Part shown: piece after piece, positions 1 to 10,756 of the stretch
Numbering within the stretch: position 1 is the stretch's first letter
Layout of the letters: every line of letters starts with the position of its first letter
Assembly (NCBI GenBank): GCA_011037195.1
Contig: JAAEAF010000346.1
Location: 102,205 to 166,204 of the forward strand
Source of the DNA: Triatoma infestans
Lineage: Eukaryota; Arthropoda; Insecta; Hemiptera; Reduviidae
Direction of reading: 5' to 3'
DNA length: 64,000 bases
Notes under the pieces: model-generated
Seen by the model: the letters and a program-made list of their open reading frames with translations, nothing else
The model's database searches: none
Told to the model about the DNA's origin: nothing
Position numbers and translations under genes: made by a program

Positions 1-10
1 AATAAGTTAG

Positions 11-44
11 TTGGGTCCGCAATGTGGGATAACATATTTATGAT
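11..44 (+). repeat. outer-end fragment of foldback family F1
   Basis: These bases match the outer end of the F1 foldback at 10474-10503 (GGGTCCGCAATG followed by GGATAACAT). The rest of the F1 arm is absent; the poly-T tail of a minus-strand LINE begins immediately after it. Confidence 0.5.
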
Positions 45-278
45 TTTTTTTTTTGTGGATTATTTTCAGGTGCACAACAGCTATGGTACTTTGTACCTGT
101 TTCTAATTTGTAAGGACACATCCGGGCTGCATATCCATACCTACCATAGTCTAATAATTACTACAGTAAACCTACAATCTAGACATATTTATTCACGCCA
201 ATAAATACATTCATATAAATAGATTCATTCATACCGATCAAAACTAGATCTAAATACTACAGTTAATATACAATGGTG
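45..278 (-). mobile_element. 3' part of an old minus-strand LINE
   Basis: The T-run at about 48-56 looks like the poly-A tail of a LINE lying on the minus strand. Positions 191-213 contain, on the minus strand, the phrase GAATGTATTTATTGGCG, which also occurs in other LINE 3' regions of this window (about 23375). The element continues at 1276-1625, where its C-terminal coding end is found. A younger plus-strand LINE (279-1262) separates the two parts. Confidence 0.5.
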
Positions 279-1262
279 AGATCTATTATATACAAGGTTC
301 CTGGCCACGCTGGAATTTGCGGAAATATTACTGCTGATGCAGCAACAAAGGAAGCAGCAAATATGGAAGTTACAGTGGAGAGACGCATGCCTGCCCACAT
401 AACTCGTAAAATTAAGACCCATGTGTACCAAAGTTGGCAGCAAGTGGAGTGCTCTTTGTGTAAATAATAAATTAAGAACAATTAAAGGTACTGTACAGAC
501 GTGGGACTCTTCCTGTAGATCTATCAGGTGAGAGGAGGTAGTAGTGGCTCGTTTGAGGATCGGACATACTTGGCTGTCCCATGGTTACCTGATGTGTGGC
601 GATCCTATCCCAATGTGTAGTCCATGTAATGTCCCATTATCCGTCCAGCATATTATCATTGAATGTCAGTCGTACCAACTACATAGGCAACAGAATAATA
701 TTCCAAACTCCTTAATCGAGGCTTTGAAAAATGACCCAGCTAATTAATGTAGACGGTATAATACAATTCATAAAAGATATAGGTATTTATGGCAAGATTT
801 GAAGAAATCTATCAAATGTAAATACTTTGTATATAATTTATAAAATATTTTAATTTTAGGTTTAGAATTAAGGGACCAGAGGAATATAGAGTACTCTATC
901 CCGGTATAGAATAGTGTATTATTGAGGTTTAGAATGAACAAATGGCGTGAATGTAACGGTTGGGATACATGTATTTATTGGCGAGATTGCAGTTATGAAT
1001 GGATAATTGAATGAAAGTATATTGATGTATGAATGCAGTGTAAGGAAGCCAATTTTGGCCAGGGATGGCAAGTTCCAACATTGTATTAAGTATTGAAATA
1101 TATATTTTCTTTCGGGAGCCATCGCATAAGGTGGTAGGGTCTGAACCGAGATTGGCACCCTGGCAATTGTGTGAATGGAGGTTGAAAGGGTGGAGTTAAA
1201 TACTAGATTGATTGGAAGAGCATAATAACGGAAAGGTTCATTGCTCAAAAAAAAAAAAAATT
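279..1262 (+). mobile_element. 5'-truncated LINE with perfect 13-bp target duplication
   Basis: This is a non-LTR retrotransposon insertion. The sequence ATATACAATGGTG occurs at 266-278 and again at 1263-1275, a perfect target-site duplication. The insert begins abruptly inside an RNase H domain (PGHAGICGN, then ADAATKEAA, about 300-360). It continues into the C-terminal region (ARLRIGHTWLSHGYLM, then a C-x2-C ... H-x4-C knuckle ending in IIIECQSYQ, about 545-690). The reading frame is broken by stops around 465-525, so it is dead. The 3' UTR runs from about 750 to an A-run at 1247-1260. An apparent start codon at 273 lies in the target duplication and is not a real start. RNase H plus this knuckle suggests the Jockey/R1 group. 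Confidence 0.85.
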
Positions 1263-1275
1263 ATATACAATGGTG

Positions 1276-1625
1276 CGAATAGAGTACTCGATATTTCTCT
1301 ACTCCCTTATATTACTTATCCTAAAATAAAAACATATATACAAGATACTAGCAAATAAAGAAACAAATAAATACAAACATATATACAGAGAGTTTCACAA
1401 CAAATTAAATAGATGAACCTCCCTAAGATATTCGTAAGTCTTATTGATATTTTTCCCTTATTGTCTCTTAATACATCTATAAGATTGGTCGGTAAATTTA
1501 CTTTTCCCCGCGCGTTTACATATTTCGAACATTCAAATAGAATATGCGGGACCGTTAATGTCATATTTCAAGCGCTGCACACCGGTTAAGATTCTCTTCG
1601 GAATATGTGACGCTTAATTTATGAT
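1276..1625 (-). pseudogene. LINE ORF2 C-terminus, decayed
   Basis: Read on the minus strand, this encodes a LINE C-terminal knuckle region. PVCSA, a stop, then NMTLTVPHILFECSKY and a tail ending near LTNILGRFIYLI match the usual LT-V-x-HIL-x-EC-x-Y signature. The stop lies between the CxxC pair and the HxxxxC pair, so the copy is inactive. It is the coding end of the LINE whose 3' UTR and tail lie at 45-278. Jockey/R1-like on the same grounds as its neighbour. Confidence 0.7.
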
Positions 1626-1674
1626 TTAACCACTTGAAAGACTGATATACATAATTACATTTTCTTTGTGCTAA

Positions 1675-2700
1675 AAACTCACAAATTATTTCCGGTAAAA
1701 ACTCAATTTCAAAAATCTAACAGTTTACAGTAATTTTCACTTACAGAATAGGAGAAAATAAAAGTCGTATTAAGTAACACATTGTTGATGACGAGCGGAA
1801 TTTTTTCTGGCCAATTAATTTGAATTCTTCGATTTTGTATTTTTGTTTGATCTTACAATTAATCGTGTTTTTTCAATTAACCGTAATAATTTCAGAATAA
1901 AACAAATATTTTATAATTTTTACAATAAAGAGAGTATTGTAAATATTGAATTGAAAAATGGAACCTATAATTTAATATTGTAAAAGAAAGAAAAAAAAAG
2001 TGCACCGTTAATCATTAGATATATCTGTTATCTTGGTAATATTAAAGAAAGAATAAGTGACAGTGAGTGTGTGAAAGAGAATGATAGAGTCCAGTAGAAG
2101 AAACAAGACTGGGGAAGAAGGTATACAGGTGAGCCTTTAAATCTTCACGATCAATGGAGGCCCCCAGACAACCAGTAACAGAGAGGTTAACCATCACTTT
2201 CTAGTAGCGATACCTATCTTTTTTACCTAACAGATCTGATAGCAATTAAATAACGCGCGGCAAGATATCTAATGACAGCCGGGGCCGATTCCTGGCTACT
2301 GAGTGCCTTTCTAATAGCATTTAAAAGCCGATTTGGTTCTTTTATTTCTTACTTTATTTTACTTCAAAGCTTCTCTCTGCCAAAAATAAAAAAAAATTGC
2401 TCACATTTACAAACTGTTTCAAGTATATAACTTTTTACAAAATAGTTAATGAAATAAAATTAACTATGATTTAACTAGTATTAACTATCGTAAATGATCT
2501 CATCAGACTCAAGAAGTAAGAATAGGTAATATTACACAACATTTACTTTTATACACAAAAACAAATTGATATTTTACACTCACCCAACTTTCTCTTACAT
2601 GGCATTTTTTCTGAGATGGTAAATTTTCATCATACTTTAAAAAACCTTTTCTAAATACTTAGTAACTTTTTAAATATACCAACTTACTGATTCAAACTTT
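1675..2700 (-). repeat. AT-rich stretch with two family A scraps
   Basis: Two diverged minus-strand pieces of family A occur here: about 1675-1757 (TTTCCGGTAAAAACTCAATT and a GGAGAAAATAAAAG end) and about 2565-2690 (CACTCACCCAACTTTCTCTTA start). Between them no frame encodes anything I recognise. A GC-richer patch at 2085-2180 contains CAG/GTGAGCC at about 2127, a good splice-donor match, but no supporting exon evidence. Confidence 0.4.
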
Positions 2701-2734
2701 GATTATTTTTTTTCAAATAAAATTTTTCATATAT

Positions 2735-2930
2735 TGTTGTGGTAGTTGGTTTCCGCAGAACTGGAAAGCATCAGAGATATTTTCCGTGGTAGCCTACTTC
2801 ATTTTGTGGTCATCGACCGGTTTCGGGCGTTCGCCTATCTTTAAGATGCGTTTGTGAGACAGTGTGATAATAAAGACTTGCACAGAGTAAATTCAGTTTA
2901 TACACTAGTGTGTATAAACTAAACTAGAGT
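2735..2930 (-). repeat. F2 foldback, single arm
   Basis: This is one arm of family F2. It begins at the shared outer end (GTGGTAGTTGGTTTCCGCAG) and contains GTGGTCATCGACCGGTTTC. Its hammerhead-like core is degraded on the minus strand (CTTAAAGATAGGCGAACGCCCG followed by AAACC, split here for clarity). No opposite arm follows; a LINE RT fragment starts about 70 bp further on. Confidence 0.65.
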
Positions 2931-3002
2931 GAAACTCATGAAGGGATAAGCCTCCAACTACTTCCGGACAGTGTGGCTAATATCTAAGGCTAATTAGATT
3001 AT

Positions 3003-3622
3003 GTGATTATACATGAAGAGCTGAAGGCAGACACCGTTTCGGTGATATGCCCTCCGAAGAAACTGTTCCAAATTAGCTTTGGTAGGGCTTTCAAGATCCT
3101 TGGAGTGAGGAGATCAACAGTTTTGCCAGAGAGACAAAATTGTAGATTATTTAATAATGCATTGAAGAATTTTGGACTTTATCGCTCTGAGGCAGATGTA
3201 CCTCAGGGGCAGTATCCTCTGACCTATACTCTATTCAATATACACTGCAGGTATTCCTACCCTTCTCACAAATGCAAATGACACTGCAATTCTCTCTCCT
3301 CATCCTGATCCTGTAATTTCATACAGAAATCTACAAAGTCATTTAACAGAAAAAAAAGCCTGGTTTAAAAAATGGAAAATCCAAATCAATGCCCACAAAT
3401 CACCTTCACATTTCGCCGGATAACTCTTCCACCTCTATTTTATAATCATGTTCCACTACCAACTGTTGATGTCGTCCTCTCACTTGAGCTGCATAATGAC
3501 AAAAGGTCAACTTGGAATCCCCATACACGACTCAAAAGACTGGAACTCACTACACGATATAGACTTGTTAAAAGACTTCTCGATAACAGAACACGGACTT
3601 TCATTAGAAAACAAAAGACTAA
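3003..3622 (+). pseudogene. LINE reverse transcriptase fragment (Jockey-like)
   Basis: The plus strand carries the RT palm region of a non-LTR retrotransposon, scattered over frames. VPQGQYPLTYTLFNIH near 3205-3245 corresponds to the VPQGS-LSP-LFN motif. A degraded ADD region follows (NANDTAILSPHPDPVISYR, about 3268-3325), then the thumb (WFKKWKIQINAHKS, about 3360-3405). The region LTTRYRLVKRLLDNRT, about 3545-3600, lies near the end. At least two frameshifts are needed, so it is inactive. The fragment stops where an F2 palindrome begins at about 3623, which probably marks a later insertion. Jockey-clade placement is an inference from motif style. Confidence 0.75.
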
Positions 3623-3908
3623 TATATATATCAGAGACATTTTCCATGATAGCTTGCTTCATTTTGTGGTCATCGACCGGTTTCAGGCGTTCGCCCATCT
3701 TCAGGATGCGTTTGATAACACAGACAGTGTGATAACACAGACTTGCACAGAGCAAAGTGTGTGTAAACTGAATTTGCTCTGTGCAAGTCTGTGTTATCAC
3801 ACTGTCTGACAAACGGCTGAAACCGGTCGATGACCACAAAATGAAGCAGGCTACCATGGAAAATGTCTCAGATGCTTTCCAGCTGTGCAGAACCAACCAC
3901 CACAACAA
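3623..3908. repeat. F2 foldback (palindrome) inserted in LINE fragment
   Basis: The two halves are inverted copies. The left half contains GTGGTCATCGACCGGTTTC and CTTGCACAGAGCAAA. The right half contains TTTGCTCTGTGCAAG and GAAACCGGTCGATGACCAC. On the right arm the GAAACCGGTC box is intact but the preceding stem is deleted. On the left arm, minus strand, CCTGAAGA, T, GGGCGAACGCCTG and AAACCGGTC remain. The right terminus reads CCAGCTGTGCAGAACCAACC, the F2/F1 shared terminus. Confidence 0.8.
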
Positions 3909-4009
3909 TTGTTTAAAATAAGTTACATTTTTATTTACTGCTTATGTGTGAACCTCCACTCAGAATATCCCCGAGCCGTTATGGATAAGCTTAATTTTAA
4001 TGCTTTCCA

Positions 4010-4205
4010 GAACCTCCAAGAAATCCATTTTCCCGGAAAAGTGTTTCAAAAAGTGATAGGTATTTATGTGTATAGTTTGTATAAGAAGTTTAAAGAAAAT
4101 TATTGAAAGTTGTTTTTGTGAAAATCTCGAAAAAATGACCAAAAGTTTCGTGTCCACGTACACACGCACACACTTAGATACATAAAAAGTTGATTTTGGA
4201 AAAAT
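4010..4205 (-). repeat. family A fragment (minus strand)
   Basis: CATTTTCCCGGAAAAGTGTT, then AAGTTTAAAGAAAATTATTG, then a short CA-rich stretch (about 4160) correspond to internal family A sequence in reverse orientation. Both hairpin ends are missing. Confidence 0.5.
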
Positions 4206-4347
4206 GTCCTTTCTTTATTCAATGTTCTCATAACATTTATTTCCGGAAGACTTAATTACAATAAAATGAAGTGAGTATAATATTTTTTTTTTTTTTACTG
4301 CTTAAAGTGGAAGTGAAAATTATCGTAAGTAACTACCCGCCAATCAG

Positions 4348-5697
4348 GAATAAGGCTTCTGTCAGACGTAGGTACTCGTGCCACGACGTAGTGACTTCGT
4401 TTACGAGCCACTTCATTCGCGACTTTGCCAGCGACTTGTTTGAAATGAAATAGTGTGAAAATAGTTGAAGAAATAGCTGCGCTCGCCTATTTGTATCTTA
4501 AAAAGGAAAAGAAGATTTTGGATCCATCCGATTCTACTAGCGAAAACGTCCCAATTATTTCATACAGTGTACCCACGCTTGAGAGAAGATAAAATTTTTT
4601 TATAATCCTCTTTATTAATAAATATTATCACTAGTTGCTTCCATGCTTGTTTCTTCACTTCGCGATTCCCATAATCAGTATTGGTCATGTCCCATATTGC
4701 ATGCAGGACGCTTTTCAATTTCAAAAATAAAATTTTTAATGACGAGTTCTTCCCGATCCAGAATAACAAGTCGCCGCTATACAGCTGTCCGTGTGACTGC
4801 ACTAAATGCACTTGTTTACAGTGTAGCTAGTGGCTCACCGAGTCCGTGGAGTGTCTAACCTCACCTGCTTATTTAGACCTAGGTCAGACGTAGCGAATCG
4901 TGTCGCGCGACACAGTCATTCTACTGTTTCTATTGTTTCTGTTACACGAAGTCATGACACTCAGCGACTCGGTGAACCACTAGCCACACAGTCAACAAGT
5001 ATATTTAGTACGGTGCAGTCACACGGACTGTTGTGTAGCGGCGACTTGTTATTATGGATCGGGGAAGAACACGACATTAAAAATTTTGTTTTTGAAATAG
5101 ATTTTCTTTAAATTTTGCAGTAACATAAATATCAAAGTTCTGAGGTTACATATTGGAAATATTTAACCCATGGAGTATACTTGCCTGTGATAAGTAGTAC
5201 TTAAAATGATTACAAGTAATCTCCAGATGACTATAAAATACGCCAGTAAAATTGTATCAACCCTAGGAACATTTAAAATCCAACGTCACAGATTTCTCAG
5301 AGCATAAATATGTCAGTGCCATGCATTATTGTTCAGTATTGGCGAAAATTTAAATATTTCTGAAATATAAATATGCTGTTTCGTCCCAAATATATAAATA
5401 TTTATTATTTTATTGTAAAATTTATTTATTTTTCTTTACATTTTATTATTAAAAAAAATTTTGCTAGATATATAATATTTTCTTATTATTTAAATTTATC
5501 ACGTTTTATGTTCAAACTCTACATTTGCTAGCTACATTTACATAACATACTTAGTACATAATACAAAAATTAGCAGGGTTTCAATTCAAACAAGTGGCTA
5601 GCAAAGTCGCAAGTGAAGTGGCCCATAAACGGAGATGCACCATACCTGTGGCGCTACAAAAGTCGCTACGTCTGACAGAAGTCCTTCACACTTTAGC
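4348..5697. mobile_element. terminal-inverted-repeat element with inner palindrome
   Basis: CTTCTGTCAGACGTAG at about 4358 is repeated inverted as CTACGTCTGACAGAAG at about 5675, outlining a ~1.35 kb element. Inside it, 4715-4850 and about 4960-5105 are inverted copies of each other; AACAAGTCGCCGCTATACAG pairs with a stretch ending AGCGGCGACTTGTT. Near the centre is the perfect palindrome GTGTCGCGCGACAC (4900-4913). ORFs here are shadows of the palindrome. I see no transposase and no unambiguous target duplication, so this is a non-autonomous foldback/TIR element of unknown superfamily. Confidence 0.6.
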
Positions 5698-6249
5698 GAC
5701 TCCTAAGCTGTGTGAAACTTGAAAACTTAGATTGCCATGCATTACAGGTGCTCCTTGAGTGTGTAGCGACTTAGTAAATAGGTCTACAGATTTCCCTAAA
5801 GATTTCTCCATGATATTGATGAAAAATTCAGTAATAAAATTGCTAAAATTCAGCAATAATCTAGCAATTAAATTGAGACCAATATAGCTCTTGTCAAACC
5901 TTTTTTTTCGCCTGTCACTGTTCTGGGATAATTACCACTATTCCTGAGACGGTTGTTCACTCAAGTTTTGATGGCTACTCTCACAGGGTACTTTGATATG
6001 GTGTAAAAGGGTTTCGGGCAGATGAAGATCCCCTTGAATGAGCAAAACTAACAGTCATTTTTAAGCCAAAAAAAATTGTTTTGGGTCCCTCGTCTTGCCA
6101 AGACTTCCAGAAAGTTCCTATAAAAATACACTCCTGATTCAAGATTTTGGTGATTTGAATTAAGAAGGTTATTAATATGGGCGCAAATGACAAATCTACA
6201 GTTTTTCAGAAATACATATACGAGCAGCTTTCATTTTTTTGCAACGACT

Positions 6250-6480
6250 TTAAAATATCCGACATTTTACCCGTTGTACATTGATATTGGTTGTGTTCCT
6301 GACCGGTTTCCGATATTCATCCATCGTCAGAGCAAATTCACCAAGTTCGTGTAGAGAGTTCACTTCAACAAAAATGTTTCTGTGACGATGGATGAATATC
6401 CGAAACCGGTCAGGAACAAAACGAATATGCATGCTACGACGGATAAAATACCGGATGTTATCCAGCATTGCGGACCCAGC
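6250..6480. repeat. F1 foldback, nearly complete
   Basis: Left and right halves are inverted copies. The right half, plus strand, holds the core: TGACGA, T, stem GGAT with loop GAAT and ATCC, then GAAACCGGTC (about 6383-6411). The left half has the same core on the minus strand with one extra G before AAACC. The right terminus reads TTATCCAGCATTGCGGACCC. The open frame here on the minus strand is an artefact of the palindrome. Confidence 0.8.
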
Positions 6481-6484
6481 CACA

Positions 6485-7547
6485 TTTTCTACTTTAAAAT
6501 AGTGGAAGTTGTTCCACGGATCTACTCATAAGAAACTCTTAAGCTAAGAGATTCCTTTCGTTAAGAGATTTTAACGTGGATCAGATTCCTAGGGCCATAT
6601 TTCCAGTGAACTCTGAATTAAATAGGAAAGCTAACACCTGTATGAAGATAACCTGGCAATTAAGTTGAGAAAACAATTTTTCCATTTGATTGCTAGATAA
6701 TGTTTATTCCTCAACTACTTAAGCTTAACGAGCCGCTATAGACCATAGATATAAAATCCTCAAGACTCGGCTATAATTTATTAAATATCTACTCCACAAT
6801 AGTTATAAATCTCTGCCAGTAAAATATATATCTTTTTAAAGAAATAAGTTAAAATAACATATAGATGACTGAAATCTAGTGACAATTTTCAATTAGTTTT
6901 ATTATGCTAATCATAGAAGGCTATTTTTTGCGTATTAAAAATATAAATACCTGAGAGAATTTGTGTAGGATTAAATCCGATCTATTCGGGAAGCATTAGT
7001 TAATCCTATATCACAAACCAGCACTGACTACTGTATTGTTGTTGGTCTGCCCACATCAAAAATGCCTTTATTTCTTCTTTTATTATATGGCCTCCGTATT
7101 TATACTTAAATTGAATAGATAAGAAATTTAAGTAAAATGGTGAAAATGAACATAAATAAAATATTTGTTTAAATAAATTTAGATGACAAATGCTGCTGGA
7201 TTCTGATTGCCTTAGATTGATTAAGACTGAAACAACTTGTAACTAACTGACTTCAAAATAATATCTTATTAAGCTATTTTATCGCCAAATATATCGATAA
7301 ATTTATTTTATTAAGAGAATTCCAATGTTGTCTTAATTTTTAAATTTGTTTCTAATCTTCCCATCTTCAATCTGGAAATGGAAGATAAAGACAACAAATT
7401 TAAAGATTCCACATAAAACTTGAATCTTTGAATTTTTAAAGTAACCATAATGAAATATAGATAGCAATGGCCATAATGCAATAAAAAAAGAGATAATTGA
7501 TTGAAAAGATTCAGTGAGGAATTCTCTTAAATACTAACACCTTTTAC
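6485..7547. other. AT-rich DNA, nothing recognised
   Basis: No coding frame longer than about 60 codons, no repeat shared with the rest of the window and no RNA-like fold that I can see. The same holds for 5700-6248 apart from scraps of the TIR element before it. Confidence 0.4.
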
Positions 7548-7560
7548 TATAACTCAATTG

Positions 7561-8029
7561 AAGGAAAAGGATCGTGAGTTTCGTTTTTTTTAAAAAAAAA
7601 TAAAAAAACTTAAATTCTTGAATTATTTAATTTAATATTAAAATATTATTAAATTTATATTTAATTTTTATTTTTAAATTAATATTTAATTTTATTAAAT
7701 TTAATATGATTATTTAATTATTATATTAAATAATTTATTAAATATTATATTAAATATTAAAATAAATTTTTTATTTGTTCACTATTCTCTGTGTTGTTGA
7801 GGTGTTCTCAACTTTTTATTTACAAAATTATACGTAAGTTTTCAAGTTTTGATATGTTTAAAGATTATTTAATAGTATTTTAATTTTTTTTATTTTTTAT
7901 GCCTTGAAAAAGACAATATATTTGTCGAAACGTTGGCAAGAATTTAAGTTTTTTTATTTTTTTCAACAAAAGACCGAAACTCACGATCCTTTTCCTTCAT
8001 ACAAGCAACGGTCGAGAAGAATCTTCCAT
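7561..8029. mobile_element. F3 foldback with perfect 13-bp target duplication
   Basis: TATAACTCAATTG occurs at 7548-7560 and at 8030-8042, so this 469-bp unit is a mobile insertion. Its ends are inverted copies: GGATCGTGAGTTTCG at about 7569 pairs with CGAAACTCACGATCC at about 7976. The interior is extremely AT-rich. Just inside the right arm lies the core TTGAAAAA, stem GACAA/TTGTC (7912-7916 with 7922-7926), GAAAC (7927-7931). About 27 bp of non-palindromic sequence follows the right arm before the duplication, as in F4. I infer a PLE-derived element; no coding sequence remains. Confidence 0.75.
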
Positions 8030-8087
8030 TATAACTCAATTGTTAAGTTGTTGCAGAAAAACCTTGACATGATCCATAATTTTTTTC

Positions 8088-8813
8088 ACTTTCTCTTAAT
8101 AATAGTAAGAGAGGAAGTATTGTGATCGTGCCAGATTTTAAAAATTGAGTTTTCACCGGAAATACACATTTTGACGTCCCCTTAAGTCCGAAAAAGTGGT
8201 TTTTAGAAAATTGGTGTGTGTGGGTGTTTGTGTATGTCGGAAATATCTCAAAAAAGAAAAGTTGTAGCAAGCTCAAACTTAGTATTCCGTTTAGGTACTA
8301 CCACCGCACCAGACACGAAGATTTTCGGGCAAAATTTATCAACCGGAAGTGCCACTTTACTGAATAGTTAGTTTTTTTTTTCACTTTTTTTACGATTTTC
8401 TCAAAAACAGCTCTAAAGATTTTCTTGAAACTTAGTATATCAATAGACATATAAAGAACTGCAACTTTTATTTGAAATATTTCTCAAAAAAAAAAATAAT
8501 TCATGTAAGGACACTTTTGGCAGAGGGGTGGGCTTGTGTTTTTCTTTAATCTGGTATTTCAGTTCAACAATGTGCTATACAATTATGTCAACTAAAAATA
8601 TTAATTAGAATTATATAAGTGGCCAACATTCTCAGTTTGAAGAAAATCGGTTGAACGGAAGTGCGTCTTCACTGTGAATTGGTTTTTCAGTTTTTTCGTG
8701 ATTTTCTCCATAAAAATGCCGACGGTTTTAAACACCAATAAAAATTATAAGTGAAGAATGTTTGCCATTTCGCAGTAAGAGAAAGTTGTGTGAGTGTTTC
8801 ACACCAGATTTTT
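8088..8813 (+). repeat. family A copy A1
   Basis: It starts ACTTTCTCTTA with a hairpin around 8090-8112 and ends at 8813 with AAGAGAAAGTTGTGTGAGTG and a GTGTGA/TCACAC hairpin. A short GT tract lies at 8213-8230. Two of the ~300-bp internal units are present. Confidence 0.8.
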
Positions 8814-8825
8814 GATATGTTGTTG

Positions 8826-8978
8826 CGTGGAAATAGATTTTGATTGAATAACTAGCTCTTGCGTAGATTTTCATCTTTATAGTATTCTTTCAATAATTAT
8901 TGGACTGTGCAACATACATAAAATTAAGGACAATATAATGAATAGCTAATAACTCCCAGGTCTAACCAAAGCTTTTTT
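8826..8978 (+). repeat. left arm of a ~150-bp inverted repeat
   Basis: This stretch is repeated inverted at 10757-10920: CTAACCAAAGCTTTTTT here matches AAAACTTTGGTTAG there, and both contain GCTATTCATT on the matching strands. Between the arms lie an A copy (minus) and an F1 foldback. No coding capacity. Confidence 0.65.
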
Positions 8979-9263
8979 AACTAAAAATTATGTATTCCTT
9001 CAAGACATTTATTTATGTGTTTAACTTCAATACTATTTTGTCTCACTAGTATAAGCGGGCCAAATACAAAATAGCGGACTTATATTGTATCTTGCATATC
9101 CACCTCTTCTGCTTTTTTTTGCATTTTTATTTTTAAACATTTTTATTGCACAATTAATTACATTCCTAGGAATTATATAAAATACCTAGGAAAGGAAAAA
9201 TTAGTAAAAGAATTCGCAACGTTTCTTTTCAAAGAAATGAAAACCTATAAATAATTAGATTAT

Positions 9264-10236
9264 AAAAAATCTGGTGTGAAACACTCACACAACTTTCTCT
9301 TACTCCAGTTCTCAAAATGATAATTGACAAATTTTATAGTTTGTGTACCAAATTTAATGAAATTCGTGGAAAACTGAAAAAACTGCTCAGTAAAAGCGCA
9401 CTTCCGGTTTACTAATTTTCTTGAAACTCGGAATTTTCAGCCATCTATTTATTTCTAACTAATTATGTTTGGATGATAGAATTGTATAATAACTAGGATA
9501 GCACTTTGAGAAAATCTAACCCCACCCCTCCCCTAAAAGTGCTCTTAAAAGAATTTCCCAGAGAAATGTTTTAGATAAAAGTTGTAGATCTTTGCATGTT
9601 TAGTTTATATACGAAGTTTTAAAAAAATCGTCAGAGCCATTTTTGAGAAAATTGCGAAAAAGTGAATAAATCATTTAGTAAAGTGGTAAAGTAAACGCAC
9701 TTCCGGTTATCCGATTTTTTTCAAACTCGGAATTTCAACAACATATTTAATTCTAATTAACATTATTTAGATGACAGAATTGTCTAATAAACTGAAATAG
9801 CACTTTAGATGGAAACCTAACCCCACCCCTCCCCCAAAAGTGCCCTTCAGTGCATTTTCCCGGAGAAATGTTTCAAATAAAAGTTGTAGCTATTTGTATG
9901 TGTGGTTGATGTTTGGAATTTAAAGAAAATCGTCGGAGCCATTTTGAGAAAATCGCAAAAAAGTAAAAAATCTAACTAGTAAAGTGGTACTTCCGGTTGA
10001 GGAATTTTGACAGATAACGTAGTGTCAGATCCCCCCGGTGATACCTAAACGGAATATCAAGTTTCAACTTTCTATTGTTTTTTTCGTTTTTGAGCTATGC
10101 TGTTCACACACACACACACACACACAGACCATTTGCTAAAAACCACTTTTTGGGACTCAGGGGACCTCAAAACGGATATTTCCGGTGAAAACTCGATATC
10201 GAAAATTTGACACGATACTAGGAGTAAGAGAAAGTA
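9264..10236 (-). repeat. family A copy A2, near full length
   Basis: On the minus strand it runs from the hairpin end ACTTTCTCTTACTCC (10236 side, with a small deletion of the second half of that hairpin) to the CCAGATTTTTT end at 9264. A CA tract lies at 10107-10125. Three CCGGAAGT-type unit boundaries occur (about 9404, 9705, 9990). ORFs in it are chance. Confidence 0.85.
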
Positions 10237-10475
10237 AAAATATAATCTAATCAATAAAAACTAATGTGACTATCAATAAAATTAATGTGAACTATACAGA
10301 AAAAATTCAAAATTTTCATTCAGTTGTTGAAAAAGAAAGCAAAAGAGAATAAGGAGAAATGCAGTGTAAATCCGCCATTTTATATTTTGCCGTTTATACT
10401 AATGGAACAAAATAAAATTGATATTTAACACCCACAAAAATTTATTCAGTTGAAAAACTTAGTTGAATTTGTGAA

Positions 10476-10752
10476 TGGGTCCGCAATGGTGGATAACATC
10501 TGGTATTTCATCCGTCGTAGCATGCATATTTATGTTGTTCCAGACTGGTTGCGGATTTTCATCCATCGTCAGAGCAAATTCACTAAGTTCGTGAAGAGAG
10601 TTCACTTCAACGTAATATTTCTGTTACACTCACATTTGTTGCTTGTTCTCTATAAGAACTTGGTGAATTTACTCTGACGATGGATGAAAATCCGAAACCG
10701 GTCAGGAACAATGTAAATATACCTGCTACGACCGATAAAATACCAGATGAAA
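10476..10752. repeat. F1 foldback with best-preserved hammerhead-like core
   Basis: The arms start TGGGTCCGCAATGGTGGATA and end GATAAAATACCAGATG; inner parts contain CAGAGCAAATTCACTAAGTT and its inverse. The right arm, plus strand, holds CTGACGA (10674-10680), T, stem GGAT/ATCC closing a GAAA tetraloop (10682-10693), then GAAAC (10694-10698) and CGGTC (10699-10703). The left arm has a damaged copy on the minus strand. The 75-codon open frame at 10450 is fortuitous. Confidence 0.85.
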
Positions 10753-10756
10753 AACT

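Noticed and set aside
3507..3908. 133- and 145-codon overlapping frames on both strands
   Set aside because: They are shadows of the F2 palindrome and the frameshifted RT fragment.
4900..4913. restriction or operator-type site at the 14-bp palindrome
   Set aside because: No protein context supports a specific binding role; kept only as a structural observation.
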